64,000 bases of DNA from Roseovarius sp. (GTDB lineage: Bacteria > Pseudomonadota > Alphaproteobacteria > Rhodobacterales > Rhodobacteraceae): the NCBI GenBank assembly GCA_014359765.1, contig JACIYT010000008.1, positions 1 to 64,000 of the forward strand. Direction: 5' to 3'. Below, piece after piece: positions 35,134 through 45,277 of the stretch (the stretch's first letter is position 1; every line of letters begins with the position of its first letter). The notes under the pieces were generated by a model. That model worked only from the letters and a program-made list of their open reading frames with translations. It was not told the DNA's origin and did not search any database. The translations under genes were made by a program, and so were the position numbers.

Positions 35134-36171
35134 ATGAGCACCGCAACCCTCACCATCGACCTCGATGCGCTCGTCGCCAACTGGCGCGCGCTCGACGCCC
35201 GCAACAGCGGCGAGACCGCCGCCGTGGTCAAGGCCGATGCCTATGGCCTCGGGATGGCGCCGGTGGCGCGGGCGCTGATGCGCGCGGGCGCGCGGCAGTT
35301 CTTTGTCGCCGTAGCCGAGGAAGGCGCGGGCCTGCGCGAAATCCTGGGCGACAGCGTCACGATACACGTCTTTTCCGGCCATATGCCGGGGGATGCGGAC
35401 ATGATCGGCGATTGCGCCCTCGTGCCGATGCTCAATTCGGTCGAGCAACTCATCCGCCATGCCGAGGCGCTGCCGGGCGCGCCCTTTGGCATCCAGCTCG
35501 ACACCGGCATGAACCGGCTGGGGATGGAACCCGCCGAATGGCAGGCGGTGCGCGAGATCGCGCTGGCGCAATCCCCTGCCCTCATCATGTCGCACCTGGC
35601 CTGCGCCGATGAGCCCGATCATCCGATGAACGCGCGCCAGCTTGCCGCCTTTCGTGCGATGACCGACGGGCTCGGCATTCCCCGCAGCCTCGCCAATACC
35701 GGCGCGGTGCTGCTCGGGCCCGACTATCATTTCGACCTCGCCCGCCCCGGCATCGGGGTCTATGGCGGCGCGCCCTTTGGCGATGCGCGGCCCGTGGTGA
35801 CGCTCGACATTCCGGTGATCCAGTGCCGCGACCTCGAGCCGGGCGAGAGCGTGGGCTATGGCTGCGATTTCGTGGCCAGCCGCCCCACGCGCATCGCCAC
35901 GGTCGCGGCGGGCTATGCCGACGGCATCCTGCGCGCCATGGGGCCGCGAACGAGCCTCTGGGCCGAGGACACCCCCTGCCCCATCGCGGGGCGGATCTCG
36001 ATGGACCTGATCGGCGTCGATGTGACGGGTCTCGACCACGATCCCGGGAGCCTGCGCTTGCTGGGCGCGCAGCAGGGCATCGACGATCTCGCCGACAATG
36101 CCGGCACCATCGGCTATGAAATCCTGACCTCACTGGGGGCGCGCCATGCGCGGCGCCATATCGGCGGATGA
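35134..36171 (+). CDS. alr: Alanine racemase
   Basis: PLP enzyme that makes D-alanine for peptidoglycan. The 345 residues have the PLP lysine in '[12 protein letters not shown]', '[10 protein letters not shown]', '[12 protein letters not shown]' and the second-subunit catalytic Tyr region '[28 protein letters not shown]', with '[13 protein letters not shown]' near the end. The stop overlaps the mlaE start (ATGA), so cell-wall and lipid-transport genes are translated together. Confidence 0.95.
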   Translation: MSTATLTIDLDALVANWRALDARNSGETAAVVKADAYGLGMAPVARALMRAGARQFFVAVAEEGAGLREILGDSVTIHVFSGHMPGDADMIGDCALVPMLNSVEQLIRHAEALPGAPFGIQLDTGMNRLGMEPAEWQAVREIALAQSPALIMSHLACADEPDHPMNARQLAAFRAMTDGLGIPRSLANTGAVLLGPDYHFDLARPGIGVYGGAPFGDARPVVTLDIPVIQCRDLEPGESVGYGCDFVASRPTRIATVAAGYADGILRAMGPRTSLWAEDTPCPIAGRISMDLIGVDVTGLDHDPGSLRLLGAQQGIDDLADNAGTIGYEILTSLGARHARRHIGG

Positions 36172-36953
36172 ACATGATCGCGGCCTTTCTCGCGGCGCTC
36201 GGCCGCAGCGTTCTGGCGGGGCTCGCCGGAATGGGGCGCTTTGCGCTCTTTGCGTCGGAGACCGTGAGCCACCTCGCGCGCCCGCCCTTCTACTGGCGCG
36301 AATTCGGCCATGCGCTGATGCAGATCGGCTGGCTGTCGCTGCCGGTGGTGGGGATGACGGCGCTGTTCACCGGTGGCGCGCTGGCGCTTCAGATCTATGC
36401 CGGCGGCGCGCGGTTCAACGCCGAGACGGTGGTGCCCTCGATCGTGGCCATCGGGCTCACGCGCGAGCTGGGGCCTGTTCTGGGCGGGCTCATGGTGGCC
36501 GCGCGCGTGGCCTCCTCCATCGCCGCCGAGATCGGCACGATGAAGGTGACCGAGCAGATCGACGCGCTGACCACGCTTTCGACCAACCCGATGAAATACC
36601 TCACCTTGCCGCGCGTGCTGGCGGCCACGCTCGCCGTGCCGCTGCTGGTGGGCGTGGGTGACGTGATCGGGATCATGGGGGGGTTCATGGTGGGGGTCGG
36701 GCGGCTCGATTTCGGGGCGGGCACCTATCTCAAGACCACGATTGATTTTCTCGAAACCTGGGATGTGGTCTCGGGGCTGATCAAGGGGGCGGTGTTTGGC
36801 TGCATCGTGGCGCTGATGGGGTGCTATCACGGGATGAATTCGGGCCGCGGCGCGCAGGGCGTGGGCGGGGCCACCAAGACGGCTGTGGTCGCAGCCTCGG
36901 TGCTGATCCTCGCCGCCAACTATGTGCTGACCGAGGTGTTTTTCTCCACATGA
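36168..36953 (+). CDS. mlaE: MlaE-type lipid-asymmetry ABC transporter permease
   Basis: Inner-membrane permease that moves phospholipid to or from the outer membrane. The 261 residues contain the family helices '[20 protein letters not shown]', '[42 protein letters not shown]' and '[15 protein letters not shown]', which are diagnostic of MlaE. Coupled upstream to alr and downstream to mlaF by 4-bp overlaps. The substrate-binding MlaD gene is not in this operon. Confidence 0.92.
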   Translation: MNMIAAFLAALGRSVLAGLAGMGRFALFASETVSHLARPPFYWREFGHALMQIGWLSLPVVGMTALFTGGALALQIYAGGARFNAETVVPSIVAIGLTRELGPVLGGLMVAARVASSIAAEIGTMKVTEQIDALTTLSTNPMKYLTLPRVLAATLAVPLLVGVGDVIGIMGGFMVGVGRLDFGAGTYLKTTIDFLETWDVVSGLIKGAVFGCIVALMGCYHGMNSGRGAQGVGGATKTAVVAASVLILAANYVLTEVFFST

Positions 36954-37696
36954 TCGAGCTGAGCGACGTTCACAAGGCCTTTGGCGCGAACCGCGTGCTG
37001 CGCGGGGTCAACCTGACGATCGACACCGGCACCTCCATGGTGATCATCGGCGGATCGGGCAGTGGCAAGTCGGTGCTGCTCAAGTGCATCCTCGGCCTGG
37101 TGCGCCCCGACAGCGGAACGATCACGCTCGATGGGCAGGACGTGACGCAGGGCGACCGCGACGCCTTTCTCGCCCGCTTCGGGATGCTGTTTCAGGGCGG
37201 GGCGCTGTTCGATTCGCTGCCGGTGTGGCAAAATGTTGCCTTTCGCCTGCTGCGCGGCTCGCTCAAGCGCCCGGCGAGCGAGGCGCGCGAGATCGCGCTG
37301 GAAAAGCTGCGCCGCGTGGGCCTCACCCCCGATGTCGCCGACAAGTTCCCCGCCGAGCTCTCGGGCGGGATGCAAAAGCGCGTGGGGCTCGCCCGCGCCA
37401 TTGCCGCCGAGCCCGAGATCATCTTCTTCGACGAGCCGACCACCGGCCTCGATCCGATCATGTCGGGCGTGATCAACGAATTGATCCGCGAGATCGTGGT
37501 GGAAATGGGCGCGACCGCCATGACCATCACCCATGACATGACGAGCGTGCGCGCCATCGCCGACAACGTGGCGATGCTCCATGACGGGGTGATCCAGTGG
37601 ACCGGGCCGGTGGGCAAGATGGACGATTCGGGTGATCCCTATCTCGACCAGTTCATCCACGGACGCGCCGAGGGGCCGATCGCGGCGGTGCGCTGA
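36950..37696 (+). CDS. mlaF: MlaF-type ABC transporter ATP-binding protein
   Basis: ATPase partner of MlaE. The 248 residues show Walker A 'GGSGSGKSVLLKC', 'MLFQGGALFDSLPVWQNVAF', signature 'LSGGMQKRVGLARAI', Walker B 'IIFFDEPTTGLDP' and 'MTITHDMTSVRAIADNVAML', as in MlaF/Ttg2A. The ATG overlaps the mlaE stop; the ORF-track start at 36821 is inside mlaE and was dropped. radA follows after 52 bp. Confidence 0.92.
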   Translation: MIELSDVHKAFGANRVLRGVNLTIDTGTSMVIIGGSGSGKSVLLKCILGLVRPDSGTITLDGQDVTQGDRDAFLARFGMLFQGGALFDSLPVWQNVAFRLLRGSLKRPASEAREIALEKLRRVGLTPDVADKFPAELSGGMQKRVGLARAIAAEPEIIFFDEPTTGLDPIMSGVINELIREIVVEMGATAMTITHDMTSVRAIADNVAMLHDGVIQWTGPVGKMDDSGDPYLDQFIHGRAEGPIAAVR

Positions 37697-37748
37697 GCCA
37701 TGCGCCCGCGGCATTTGACGCGCGGCCCGCGCACTGGCATGTGAGGGC

Positions 37749-39113
37749 ATGGCGAAATCCTCTGCCTTTTCCTGCACCGCCTGCGGTGCCACGCATACCC
37801 GCTGGTCAGGGCGCTGCGAGGCGTGCGGCGAATGGAATTCCATCGTCGAGGAGGCCCCCCTCTCCGAAGGCCCCAAGGGGCGCGGCCTCGGCGCGCGGCG
37901 CGGCAGCGCCATCGTGCTCGGCGATCTGGCCGCCGACGAGCCGCCACCGCCGCGCACCCTCTCGGGGCTGGCCGAGCTCGACCGCGTGCTCGGCGGTGGC
38001 CTCGTGCCCGCCAGCGCCATCCTTGTCGGCGGCGATCCCGGAATCGGCAAATCGACGCTTCTGTTGCAGGCCGCCGCGCGCTTTGCCGGGGCGGGGCTGA
38101 AAACCGTCTATGTCACCGGCGAGGAGGCGCGCGCGCAGGTGCGGATGCGCGCCGAACGGCTGGGGCTGCGGCAGGCGCCGGTGCAGCTTGCCGCCGCCAC
38201 CAGCCTGCGCGACATCCTGACCACGCTGGAGACGGAGCGCCCCGATCTGGTGATCGTCGATTCGATCCAGACCATGTGGTCGGACATGATCGAGGCCGCG
38301 CCGGGCAGCGTGAGCCAGGTCCGCGCCGCCGCGCATGAGCTCACCAGTTTTGCCAAGCGCCGCGGCACCAGCGTGATCCTTGTGGGCCATGTCACCAAGG
38401 ACGGCCAGATCGCAGGCCCCCGCGTGGTCGAGCACATGGTCGATTGCGTGCTCTATTTCGAGGGCGAGCGCGGCCATCAGTTCCGCATCCTGCGCTCGGT
38501 CAAGAACCGCTTCGGCCCCGCCGACGAGATCGGCGTGTTCGAGATGACCGGCAGCGGTCTCGCGGAGGTCGCCAACCCCTCGGCGCTGTTTCTCGCGGGG
38601 CGCGGCGCGCCGGCGCCCGGCTCGGTCGTCTTCGCTGGCGTCGAGGGCACGCGGCCGCTGCTGGTCGAGCTTCAGGCGCTGGTCGCCCCCACTCCCCACG
38701 CCCAGCCCCGCCGCGCCGTGGTGGGATGGGACGGCGCGCGGCTGGCGATGATCCTCGCCGTGCTCGAGGCGCGCTGCGGCATCCCCTTCGCCGGGCTCGA
38801 TGTCTATCTCAACGTGGCGGGGGGCTTGCGCATCACCGAGCCTGCCGCCGATCTCGCCGTCGCCGCAGCCCTCCTGAGCGCGCGCGAGGATGTGGCGATC
38901 CCCCCAGAGACCGTGGTTTTCGGCGAAATCAGCCTCTCGGGCGCGCTGCGCCCCGTGGGCCAGACCGAAAACAGGTTGAAAGAGGCGCAAAAACTTGGTT
39001 TCACCAGCGCAATCGTGCCATCCGGGGGCAAACCCGGCGGCGCAAGCGGCCTCAGCCTGACCCGGATGGGCGATCTGGTGGCCTTCGTGGGCGAGGTATT
39101 CGGCGCAGGCTAG
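37749..39113 (+). CDS. radA: DNA repair protein RadA
   Basis: RecA-like branch-migration ATPase in recombination and repair. The 454 residues have an N-terminal zinc finger ('CTACGATHTRWSGRCEACGEW'-type Cys4), Walker A 'GGDPGIGKSTLLLQ', the RadA 'KNRFG' motif, and a C-terminal Lon-protease-like domain ('GLDVYLNVAGGLRITEPAADLAVAAAL'). A TTGACG box at 37715 could be part of its promoter. First gene of radA-cvpA-purF. Confidence 0.96.
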   Translation: MAKSSAFSCTACGATHTRWSGRCEACGEWNSIVEEAPLSEGPKGRGLGARRGSAIVLGDLAADEPPPPRTLSGLAELDRVLGGGLVPASAILVGGDPGIGKSTLLLQAAARFAGAGLKTVYVTGEEARAQVRMRAERLGLRQAPVQLAAATSLRDILTTLETERPDLVIVDSIQTMWSDMIEAAPGSVSQVRAAAHELTSFAKRRGTSVILVGHVTKDGQIAGPRVVEHMVDCVLYFEGERGHQFRILRSVKNRFGPADEIGVFEMTGSGLAEVANPSALFLAGRGAPAPGSVVFAGVEGTRPLLVELQALVAPTPHAQPRRAVVGWDGARLAMILAVLEARCGIPFAGLDVYLNVAGGLRITEPAADLAVAAALLSAREDVAIPPETVVFGEISLSGALRPVGQTENRLKEAQKLGFTSAIVPSGGKPGGASGLSLTRMGDLVAFVGEVFGAG

Positions 39114-39137
39114 GCGCCCCAGGGGACAGGACGCGGC

Positions 39138-39701
39138 ATGGACGGCTTTACCATCATCGACGGGGTCGTGGGGATCTTCATTCTGGTCTCGGCGCTCCTG
39201 GCCTATTCGCGCGGGCTGGTGCGCGAGGCGCTGGCCATCGGGGGCTGGATCGTGGCGGGGATCGTGGCCTTTCTCTTCGCGCCGCAGGTGGAACCGCTGG
39301 TCAAGGAAGTGCCGGTGGTGGGCGAATTCATCGCCGACAGCTGCGAACTCAGCATGATCGGGGCCTTTGCCGCCGTCTTTGCCGTGGCGCTGATCGTGGC
39401 CTCGCTGATCACCCCGCTGTTTTCCTCGGTGGTTCAGCGCTCGGCCGTGGGCGGGGTGGATCAGGGGCTCGGCTTCGTCTTTGGCGTGGCGCGCGGCATG
39501 CTGCTCGTCGCCATCGCCTATTTCGTCTATGAAACGATGATCAGCGCGCAGAGCGTCGCCATGATCGACGACAGCCGCTCGGCGCGGGTCTTTGCGCAAG
39601 TCACCAACGCCGTGAGCGAGCGCGAGCCCGAACAGGCGCTGGGCTGGATCACCCGGCAATACGAGGCGCTCGTGGGCAATTGCGACGCCACCGATCTGTG
39701 A
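39138..39701 (+). CDS. cvpA: CvpA family membrane protein
   Basis: Inner-membrane protein with about four predicted helices ('FTIIDGVVGIFILVSALLAYSRG', 'GWIVAGIVAFLF', 'AFAAVFAVALIVASLI', 'GVARGMLLVAIAYFVYE') in 187 residues. The family is required for colicin V production in E. coli and is linked to envelope homeostasis; the mechanism is not settled. It lies between radA and purF, the classical cvpA-purF neighbourhood. Confidence 0.92.
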   Translation: MDGFTIIDGVVGIFILVSALLAYSRGLVREALAIGGWIVAGIVAFLFAPQVEPLVKEVPVVGEFIADSCELSMIGAFAAVFAVALIVASLITPLFSSVVQRSAVGGVDQGLGFVFGVARGMLLVAIAYFVYETMISAQSVAMIDDSRSARVFAQVTNAVSEREPEQALGWITRQYEALVGNCDATDL

Positions 39702-39815
39702 GCGCGGGCGCCCCTGGCCCCGGGGGACGACGGGGTTCGTGATAGTTCCGTGACACTCGGGCCGTGAGGGCGTAAGAGAGGCCCCGAGCGACCTGCACGG
39801 ATTCGGAGCCTGCCC

Positions 39816-41294
39816 TTGTCCCCCCAGATGCCCCCCGAAATGCCCCCGGCCCATCCCTTCGACGATGACAAGCTGCGCGAGGAATGCGGCATATTCGGCG
39901 TGATCGGCCTTCAGGATGCCGCCAATTTCGTGGCGCTGGGGCTGCACGCCCTGCAACATCGCGGCCAGGAGGCCGGCGGCATCGTCAGCCATTGCCCCGA
40001 ACAGGGCTTCAACTCGGTGCGCCGCTTTGGCTATGTGCGCGACAATTTCACCCGCCAGTCGCTGATGGAGACGCTGCCCGGCCCGCTCGCCATCGGCCAT
40101 GTGCGCTATTCCACTGCCGGCTCCAAGGGCGCCGCGATCCGCGATGTGCAGCCCTTCTTCGGCGAGTTCTCGATGGGCGGCGCGGCGATCGCGCATAACG
40201 GCAACATCACCAATGCCGAGGCGCTGCGCCGCGAACTGATCGAGCGCGGCTCGATCTTTCAGTCGAGTTCCGACAGCGAATGCATCATCCACCTGATGGC
40301 CCGCTCGCTGCAACGCAACATCCCCGAACGGATGGAGGATGCGCTGCGCCGGGTCGAGGGGGCGTTTTCCGTCGTCGCCATGACCCGAACCAAGCTCATC
40401 GGCGTGCGCGATCCGCTGGGCGTGCGCCCGCTGGTGCTGGGCCAGCTGGGCGAAGGCTGGGTGCTCAGCTCGGAGACCTGCGCGCTCGACATCATCGGCG
40501 CAAGTTTCGTGCGCGAGATCGCGCCGGGCGAGATGGTCATCATCACCGCCGGCACCGGGGTCGAGAGCCATTTCCCCTTTCGCCGCCAGCCGGCGAAATT
40601 CTGCATCTTCGAGCATGTCTATTTCTCGCGCCCCGATTCGATCATCGGCGGGCGCTCGGTCTATGAGACGCGCCACCAGATCGGCGTGGAACTGGCGCGC
40701 GAGGCGCCTGTCGAGGCCGATCTCGTCTGCCCCGTGCCCGACAGCGGCACCCCCGCCGCGATCGGCTTCAGCCAGGAATCGGGCATCCCCTTCGCCATGG
40801 GGATCATCCGCAATCAATACATGGGCCGCACCTTCATCGAGCCGACCGAGCAGATCCGCAACATGGGCGTGCGCCTCAAGCTCAACGTCAACCGCGCGCT
40901 GATCCGGGGCAAGCGGGTGATCCTGGTGGATGACAGCGTGGTGCGCGGCACCACCTCGCGCAAGATCAAGGAAATGATCCTCGATGCGGGCGCCGCCGAG
41001 GTGCATTTCCGCATTGCCTCGCCCCCGACCGCCTGGCCCTGCTTTTACGGGGTGGACACGCCGCAGCGCGAGAAACTGCTCGCCGCCACCATGTCCGAGG
41101 AGGAGATGCGCGACCACCTCCAGGTGGACAGCCTGCGCTTCATCTCGCTCGACGGGCTCTATCGCGCGGTGGGCGAGGCGCAGGGCCGCGATGCGAAATG
41201 CCCGCAATATTGCGATGCCTGCTTCTCGGGGGATTATCCCGTGGCCCCCTCCGACATGATCGAAAAGGGCTTCGCGCTGAAAGCCGCCGAATAG
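39816..41294 (+). CDS. purF: Amidophosphoribosyltransferase
   Basis: First committed step of purine synthesis: PRPP plus glutamine to phosphoribosylamine. The 492 residues have the N-terminal Cys nucleophile in 'EECGIFGVIG', glutaminase motifs 'ALQHRGQEAGG' and 'GHVRYSTAG', and the PRPP loop 'VILVDDSVVRGTT'. C-terminal cysteines ('CPQYCDACFSG') suggest the Fe-S, propeptide-type enzyme. The TTG at 39816 has a GGAG site 7 bp upstream; the ATG at 39828 is the alternative but has no ribosome site. Confidence 0.95.
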   Translation: MSPQMPPEMPPAHPFDDDKLREECGIFGVIGLQDAANFVALGLHALQHRGQEAGGIVSHCPEQGFNSVRRFGYVRDNFTRQSLMETLPGPLAIGHVRYSTAGSKGAAIRDVQPFFGEFSMGGAAIAHNGNITNAEALRRELIERGSIFQSSSDSECIIHLMARSLQRNIPERMEDALRRVEGAFSVVAMTRTKLIGVRDPLGVRPLVLGQLGEGWVLSSETCALDIIGASFVREIAPGEMVIITAGTGVESHFPFRRQPAKFCIFEHVYFSRPDSIIGGRSVYETRHQIGVELAREAPVEADLVCPVPDSGTPAAIGFSQESGIPFAMGIIRNQYMGRTFIEPTEQIRNMGVRLKLNVNRALIRGKRVILVDDSVVRGTTSRKIKEMILDAGAAEVHFRIASPPTAWPCFYGVDTPQREKLLAATMSEEEMRDHLQVDSLRFISLDGLYRAVGEAQGRDAKCPQYCDACFSGDYPVAPSDMIEKGFALKAAE

Positions 41295-41305
41295 GCACAG
41301 AGGGC

Positions 41306-41327
41306 AGCGCCTGCCTGGGCGGGCGCT
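41306..41327 (+). terminator. Hairpin after purF
   Basis: AGCGCCTGCC and GGCGGGCGCT can pair (one G-U) 11 bp after the purF stop. No T-tract follows, so this is a weak terminator call. Nothing else is seen in the 167 bp before the next gene. Confidence 0.25.
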
Positions 41328-41461
41328 CATGCGCGGCGGCGCCGGGCCAGAGAGGATGACGAGGGCGCACAGGCGGAGTTTTGCCGCAGCGCGGCATCCC
41401 CCTTTTCCCGGCGCGCCCTTCCGGCTAGATCCCCGCCCGGCCACATAGTCACAGGCGCATC

Positions 41462-41725
41462 ATGACCGACGAGACCGAGACCCCCGCCGCCACCCTCGCG
41501 GCGGCCACCACCACGGCAGACCTCCCCCGGCGCGGCCCGGTTCTTCTGGGCACGATGCACGGGCCCGAGAGCGCCCGCGCGCTCCTGCGCCTCGCGAACG
41601 GCGAGATCCGCACCGTCGAGACCGGCGCCCGCATCGGCACGGCGCGGCTCGTCGCGATCGGCGAAGGGGTCGTGATCCTCGATGACCGGGGCCGCGCCGA
41701 GCGGCTCGAAATGCCCCGGGGCTGA
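41462..41725 (+). CDS. Small hypothetical protein upstream of ppiD
   Basis: An 87-residue protein with a polar, Thr/Ala-rich first third and a compact C-terminal part 'GTMHGPESARALLRLANGEIRTVETGARIGTARLVAIGEGVVIL'. That looks like a small beta domain, with some resemblance to the PilP/GspC periplasmic fold. No signal peptide is visible. It is 78 bp upstream of ppiD on the same strand. I do not recognise a specific function. Confidence 0.6.
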   Translation: MTDETETPAATLAAATTTADLPRRGPVLLGTMHGPESARALLRLANGEIRTVETGARIGTARLVAIGEGVVILDDRGRAERLEMPRG

Positions 41726-41803
41726 TACCCGCGCGCCCTTGCCCCGCCCCCCCGCACCGCATAGACAGGGCGCGGGCAACCGGACGGGAGCGAGAGAACA
41801 GCC

Positions 41804-43642
41804 ATGGCAGGCAAGGGCATTGGCAAGGGCGCGATGTGGGTCCTGATGGGGCTTCTCATCATCGGGCTCGGCGGCTTCGGCGTGACCAATCTCGGCGGCA
41901 GTGTGCGCAGCGTCGGCCGTGTCGGCACGGCCGAGATCGAGGTGCACACCTATGCCCGCGCATTGCGCAACGAAATCAACGCCCTCGCTGCGCAGCGCCA
42001 GGCCCCGACGAGCTTTGCCCAGGCGCGCGAGGCGGGGCTCGATCAGCGCGTGCTCGCCCAGCTTGTCGCGCGCGCGGCGCTCGAACACGAGGCGGGCGCG
42101 CTCGGGGTCTCCGTGGGGGATGCGACGCTGCGCGACGAGATCCTGGGCATCCCCGGCTTTCGCGGTGCCGATGGCGGCTTTGACCGGCAGGCCTATCGCT
42201 TTGCGCTGCAACAATCGGGGCTGAGCGAAAGCCAGTTCGAGGAGAGCATCCGCGCCGAGACCGCCGCCACGCTGGTTCAGGCCGCAGCCCTCGCCGGGCT
42301 GCGCCCACCCGCCGCCTACACCGGCGCGATGATCGAATGGCTGGGCGAGAGGCGCAGCCTGAGCTATGCGACGATTGCGCGCGGCGACCTCCAGACCGGC
42401 CTGCCCGAACCTTCCGATGAGGATCTGCGCGCCTATCACGCGGCCAACGAGAGCGCCTTCACCACACCCGAGACCCGCCAGCTCGCCTATGTCTGGATCA
42501 CGCCCGAGATGCTGCTCGACACGGTCGAGGTGGACGAGGCGACGCTGCGCGCCGCCTATGAGGCCCGCGCCGGGGAATTCAACCTGCCCGAGCGACGCCT
42601 TGTCGAACGGCTGGTCTTTGCCGATAGCGCCGCCGCCAGCGCCGCGATGGCGCGCATCGCGCAGGGCGAGCCACTGGAAACGCTGGTCGCCGAGCGCGGC
42701 CTCGAGATGGCCGATATCGACATGGGCGATGTCACCGCCGCCGATCTCGGCCCCGCCGCCGAGGCCGTCTTTGCCGCCCCCGCGGGCGAGGTGGTGGGCC
42801 CCGTGGAGACCAGCCTCGGCCCGGCGCTGTTTCGCGTCAACGCGGTGCTCGCGGCGCAGTCCACCCCCTTCGAGGCGGCGCGCGACGAGCTTCGCGAGGC
42901 GCTCGCGCTCGACCGCGCGCGACGGCTGATCGACACGCTCGGCGAGCGCGTCGAGGACCTGCTCGCAGGCGGCGCGACGCTCGAGGATGTGGCGCGAGAG
43001 ACCGAACTGGAACTGGACCGGATCGACTGGCACGAAGGTCTTGCCGAGGGGATTGCCGGCTATCCCGCCTTCCGCCGCGCGGCCCGCGAGGCGCGCGAGG
43101 GCGGCTATCCCCGCGTCGAGACGCTCGAGGATGGCGGCATCTTCGCGCTGCGCCTCGACGGCATCCGCGCCCCCGAGCTCCAGCCGCTCGAGACGGTGCG
43201 CGCGGCGGTCACGGCCGCCTGGCGCGCCGAGGCGCTGGTGGCGGCGCTGCGCGCGCAGGCCGAACCGCTCGCCGAGGCGCTGCGCGCAGGACAGGATTTT
43301 GCCGATATGGGCCTTTCGGCCACCGAGATCGGCGATCTCACCCGCCGCGACCATCGCCCCGACATGCCCGCGGATTTCATCGAGACGATGTTCGCCATGG
43401 AAGAGGGCGAGGTGCGCGTGATCGCGGGAAATGGCCGGGTGTTTCTCCTCCGCCTCGACGCCATCGCCCCCGCCGACCCGACCGATCCCGACATCGCCCG
43501 CATCGCCGAGGCGCTCGGCGCGCAGGTGACCGCCGATCTCGGGCAGGACCTGTTCCAGCTTCTGGCCGACGATATCCGCACCCGCGCGGGCGTCACGCTC
43601 GATCAGGCGGCGCTCAACGCCGTGCACGCCAATTTCAACTGA
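41804..43642 (+). CDS. ppiD: Peptidyl-prolyl isomerase / periplasmic chaperone PpiD-like
   Basis: Membrane-anchored periplasmic foldase. The 612 residues have one N-terminal membrane segment (about residues 9-32, 'GAMWVLMGLLIIGLGGFG'), a SurA-N-like chaperone region (35-190), and a parvulin-type rotamase region around 240-360 ('PERRLVERLVFADSAAASAAMARIA', 'GEVVGPVETSLGPALFRV'), followed by a second helical chaperone part. The rotamase consensus is weak, as often in alphaproteobacterial PpiD. It precedes trpE by 12 bp. Confidence 0.88.
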   Translation: MAGKGIGKGAMWVLMGLLIIGLGGFGVTNLGGSVRSVGRVGTAEIEVHTYARALRNEINALAAQRQAPTSFAQAREAGLDQRVLAQLVARAALEHEAGALGVSVGDATLRDEILGIPGFRGADGGFDRQAYRFALQQSGLSESQFEESIRAETAATLVQAAALAGLRPPAAYTGAMIEWLGERRSLSYATIARGDLQTGLPEPSDEDLRAYHAANESAFTTPETRQLAYVWITPEMLLDTVEVDEATLRAAYEARAGEFNLPERRLVERLVFADSAAASAAMARIAQGEPLETLVAERGLEMADIDMGDVTAADLGPAAEAVFAAPAGEVVGPVETSLGPALFRVNAVLAAQSTPFEAARDELREALALDRARRLIDTLGERVEDLLAGGATLEDVARETELELDRIDWHEGLAEGIAGYPAFRRAAREAREGGYPRVETLEDGGIFALRLDGIRAPELQPLETVRAAVTAAWRAEALVAALRAQAEPLAEALRAGQDFADMGLSATEIGDLTRRDHRPDMPADFIETMFAMEEGEVRVIAGNGRVFLLRLDAIAPADPTDPDIARIAEALGAQVTADLGQDLFQLLADDIRTRAGVTLDQAALNAVHANFN

Positions 43643-43654
43643 GGACCGCCCACC

Positions 43655-45160
43655 TTGGACCTGTTGCCCGATTACAAGAGCTTTGCCCGCGCCTACGAGG
43701 CCGGCGAGAACCAGGTGGTCCATACCCGCCTTGCCGCCGATCTCGACACGCCCGTGTCGCTCATGCTCAAGCTCACGGGGGCAGCGCGCGATGCCTTCCT
43801 GCTCGAATCGGTCACCGGCGGCGAGGTGCGCGGGCGCTATTCGATCATCGGCATGAAGCCGGACGTGATCTGGCAGTGCCACGGCCAGCGCAGCCGCATC
43901 AACCGCGCCGCGCGTTTCGACAGCGACGCCTTCGAGGATCAGCCCGGCGCGCCGCTCGACAATCTGCGCGCGCTCATTGCCGAGAGCCGCATCGCGCTGC
44001 CCGATGACCTGCCCGCCGCCAGCGCCGGGCTCTTCGGCTATCTCGGCTATGACATGATCCGGCTCGTGGAACATCTGCCCGACATGCCGCCCGACACGCT
44101 CGGCCTGCCCGACGCGGTTCTCCTGCGCCCCTCGGTCGTGGCGGTGCTCGACGGGGTCAAGGGCGAGGTGATCGTCGTGGCCCCTGCCTGGGCCGGGTCG
44201 GGCCAGTCGGCGCGCGCGGCCTATGCCCAGGCCGCCGAGCGGGTGATGGATGCCGTCCGCGATCTCGAGCGCGCCCTGCCCCGGACCAGCCGCAGCCTCG
44301 GAGCCGCGCATGAGGATGGTGTGCCGGTCTCGAACTTCACCCCCGAGGGCTACAAGGCCGCCGTCGAAAAGGCCAGGGCGTATATCCGCGCGGGCGACAT
44401 CTTTCAGGTCGTGCCGTCGCAGCGCTGGACGCAACCCTTCCGCAGGGCGCCATTTTCACTTTACCGATCGTTGCGGCGCACGAACCCCTCGCCCTTCATG
44501 TTCCATTTCAACTTCGGCGACTTCCAGGTGATCGGCGCGAGCCCCGAGATCCTCGTGCGCGTGTTCGGACGCGAGGTGACGATCCGCCCCATCGCCGGCA
44601 CCCGTCCGCGCGGCGCTACCCCCGAGGAGGATCGCGCGCTCGAGGCCGATCTGCTCGCCGATCCCAAGGAACGGGCCGAACATCTGATGCTGCTCGATCT
44701 GGGGCGCAACGATGTCGGCCGCGTGGCGCGTATCGGCACGGTCCGCCCGACCGAGCAATTCGTGATCGAACGCTACAGCCATGTCATGCATATCGTCTCT
44801 AACGTGGTCGGCGAATTGTCCGAGGAGCACGACGCGCTCTCGGCGCTGCTGGCCGGTCTGCCTGCGGGCACCGTCTCGGGTGCGCCCAAGGTGCGCGCCA
44901 TGCAGATCATCGACGAGCTCGAGCCCGAGAAACGCGGCGTCTATGGCGGCGGGGTGGGCTATTTCAGCGCCCGCGGCGACATGGATGTGTGCATCGCGCT
45001 GCGCACGGCGGTGATCAAGGACGAGAAACTCCATATCCAGGCGGGTGGCGGCGTGGTCCATGACAGCGACCCGGAGGCCGAATACATGGAGACGGTCCAC
45101 AAGTCGAACGCGATCCGCCGCGCCGCGGCAGATGCCGCGCGTTTCGACGGAAACGACTAA
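43655..45160 (+). CDS. trpE: Anthranilate synthase component I
   Basis: Chorismate to anthranilate, the first step of tryptophan synthesis. The 501 residues contain 'LESVTGGEVRGRYSIIG', 'PIAGTRPRGATPEEDRALEADLLADPKERAEHLMLLDLGRNDVGRV' and 'GTVSGAPKVRAMQIIDELEP', the chorismate-binding core. It uses a TTG start at 43655. No trpG or trpDC follows in this window. No tryptophan-rich leader peptide is visible in the short 12-bp gap after ppiD. Confidence 0.95.
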   Translation: MDLLPDYKSFARAYEAGENQVVHTRLAADLDTPVSLMLKLTGAARDAFLLESVTGGEVRGRYSIIGMKPDVIWQCHGQRSRINRAARFDSDAFEDQPGAPLDNLRALIAESRIALPDDLPAASAGLFGYLGYDMIRLVEHLPDMPPDTLGLPDAVLLRPSVVAVLDGVKGEVIVVAPAWAGSGQSARAAYAQAAERVMDAVRDLERALPRTSRSLGAAHEDGVPVSNFTPEGYKAAVEKARAYIRAGDIFQVVPSQRWTQPFRRAPFSLYRSLRRTNPSPFMFHFNFGDFQVIGASPEILVRVFGREVTIRPIAGTRPRGATPEEDRALEADLLADPKERAEHLMLLDLGRNDVGRVARIGTVRPTEQFVIERYSHVMHIVSNVVGELSEEHDALSALLAGLPAGTVSGAPKVRAMQIIDELEPEKRGVYGGGVGYFSARGDMDVCIALRTAVIKDEKLHIQAGGGVVHDSDPEAEYMETVHKSNAIRRAAADAARFDGND

Positions 45161-45277
45161 GGGGAAAGAGTGGGCGATTGCCGGCCTGCTTCTGCCCGAG
45201 GCGAACCGTTCCCGGCGACCGCATCACGTTGACCTGCGCCGGATTTACAGCAGGCCGGGCGGCGGCCCCTCGGTGCA

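Noticed and set aside
37806-41444. 1212-codon minus-strand ORF opposite radA-cvpA-purF
   Set aside because: Antisense to three conserved genes with intact motifs; no domains of its own.
41327-44434. 1035-codon minus-strand ORF opposite ppiD and trpE
   Set aside because: Antisense shadow of high-GC genes; repetitive Gly/Ala/His composition.
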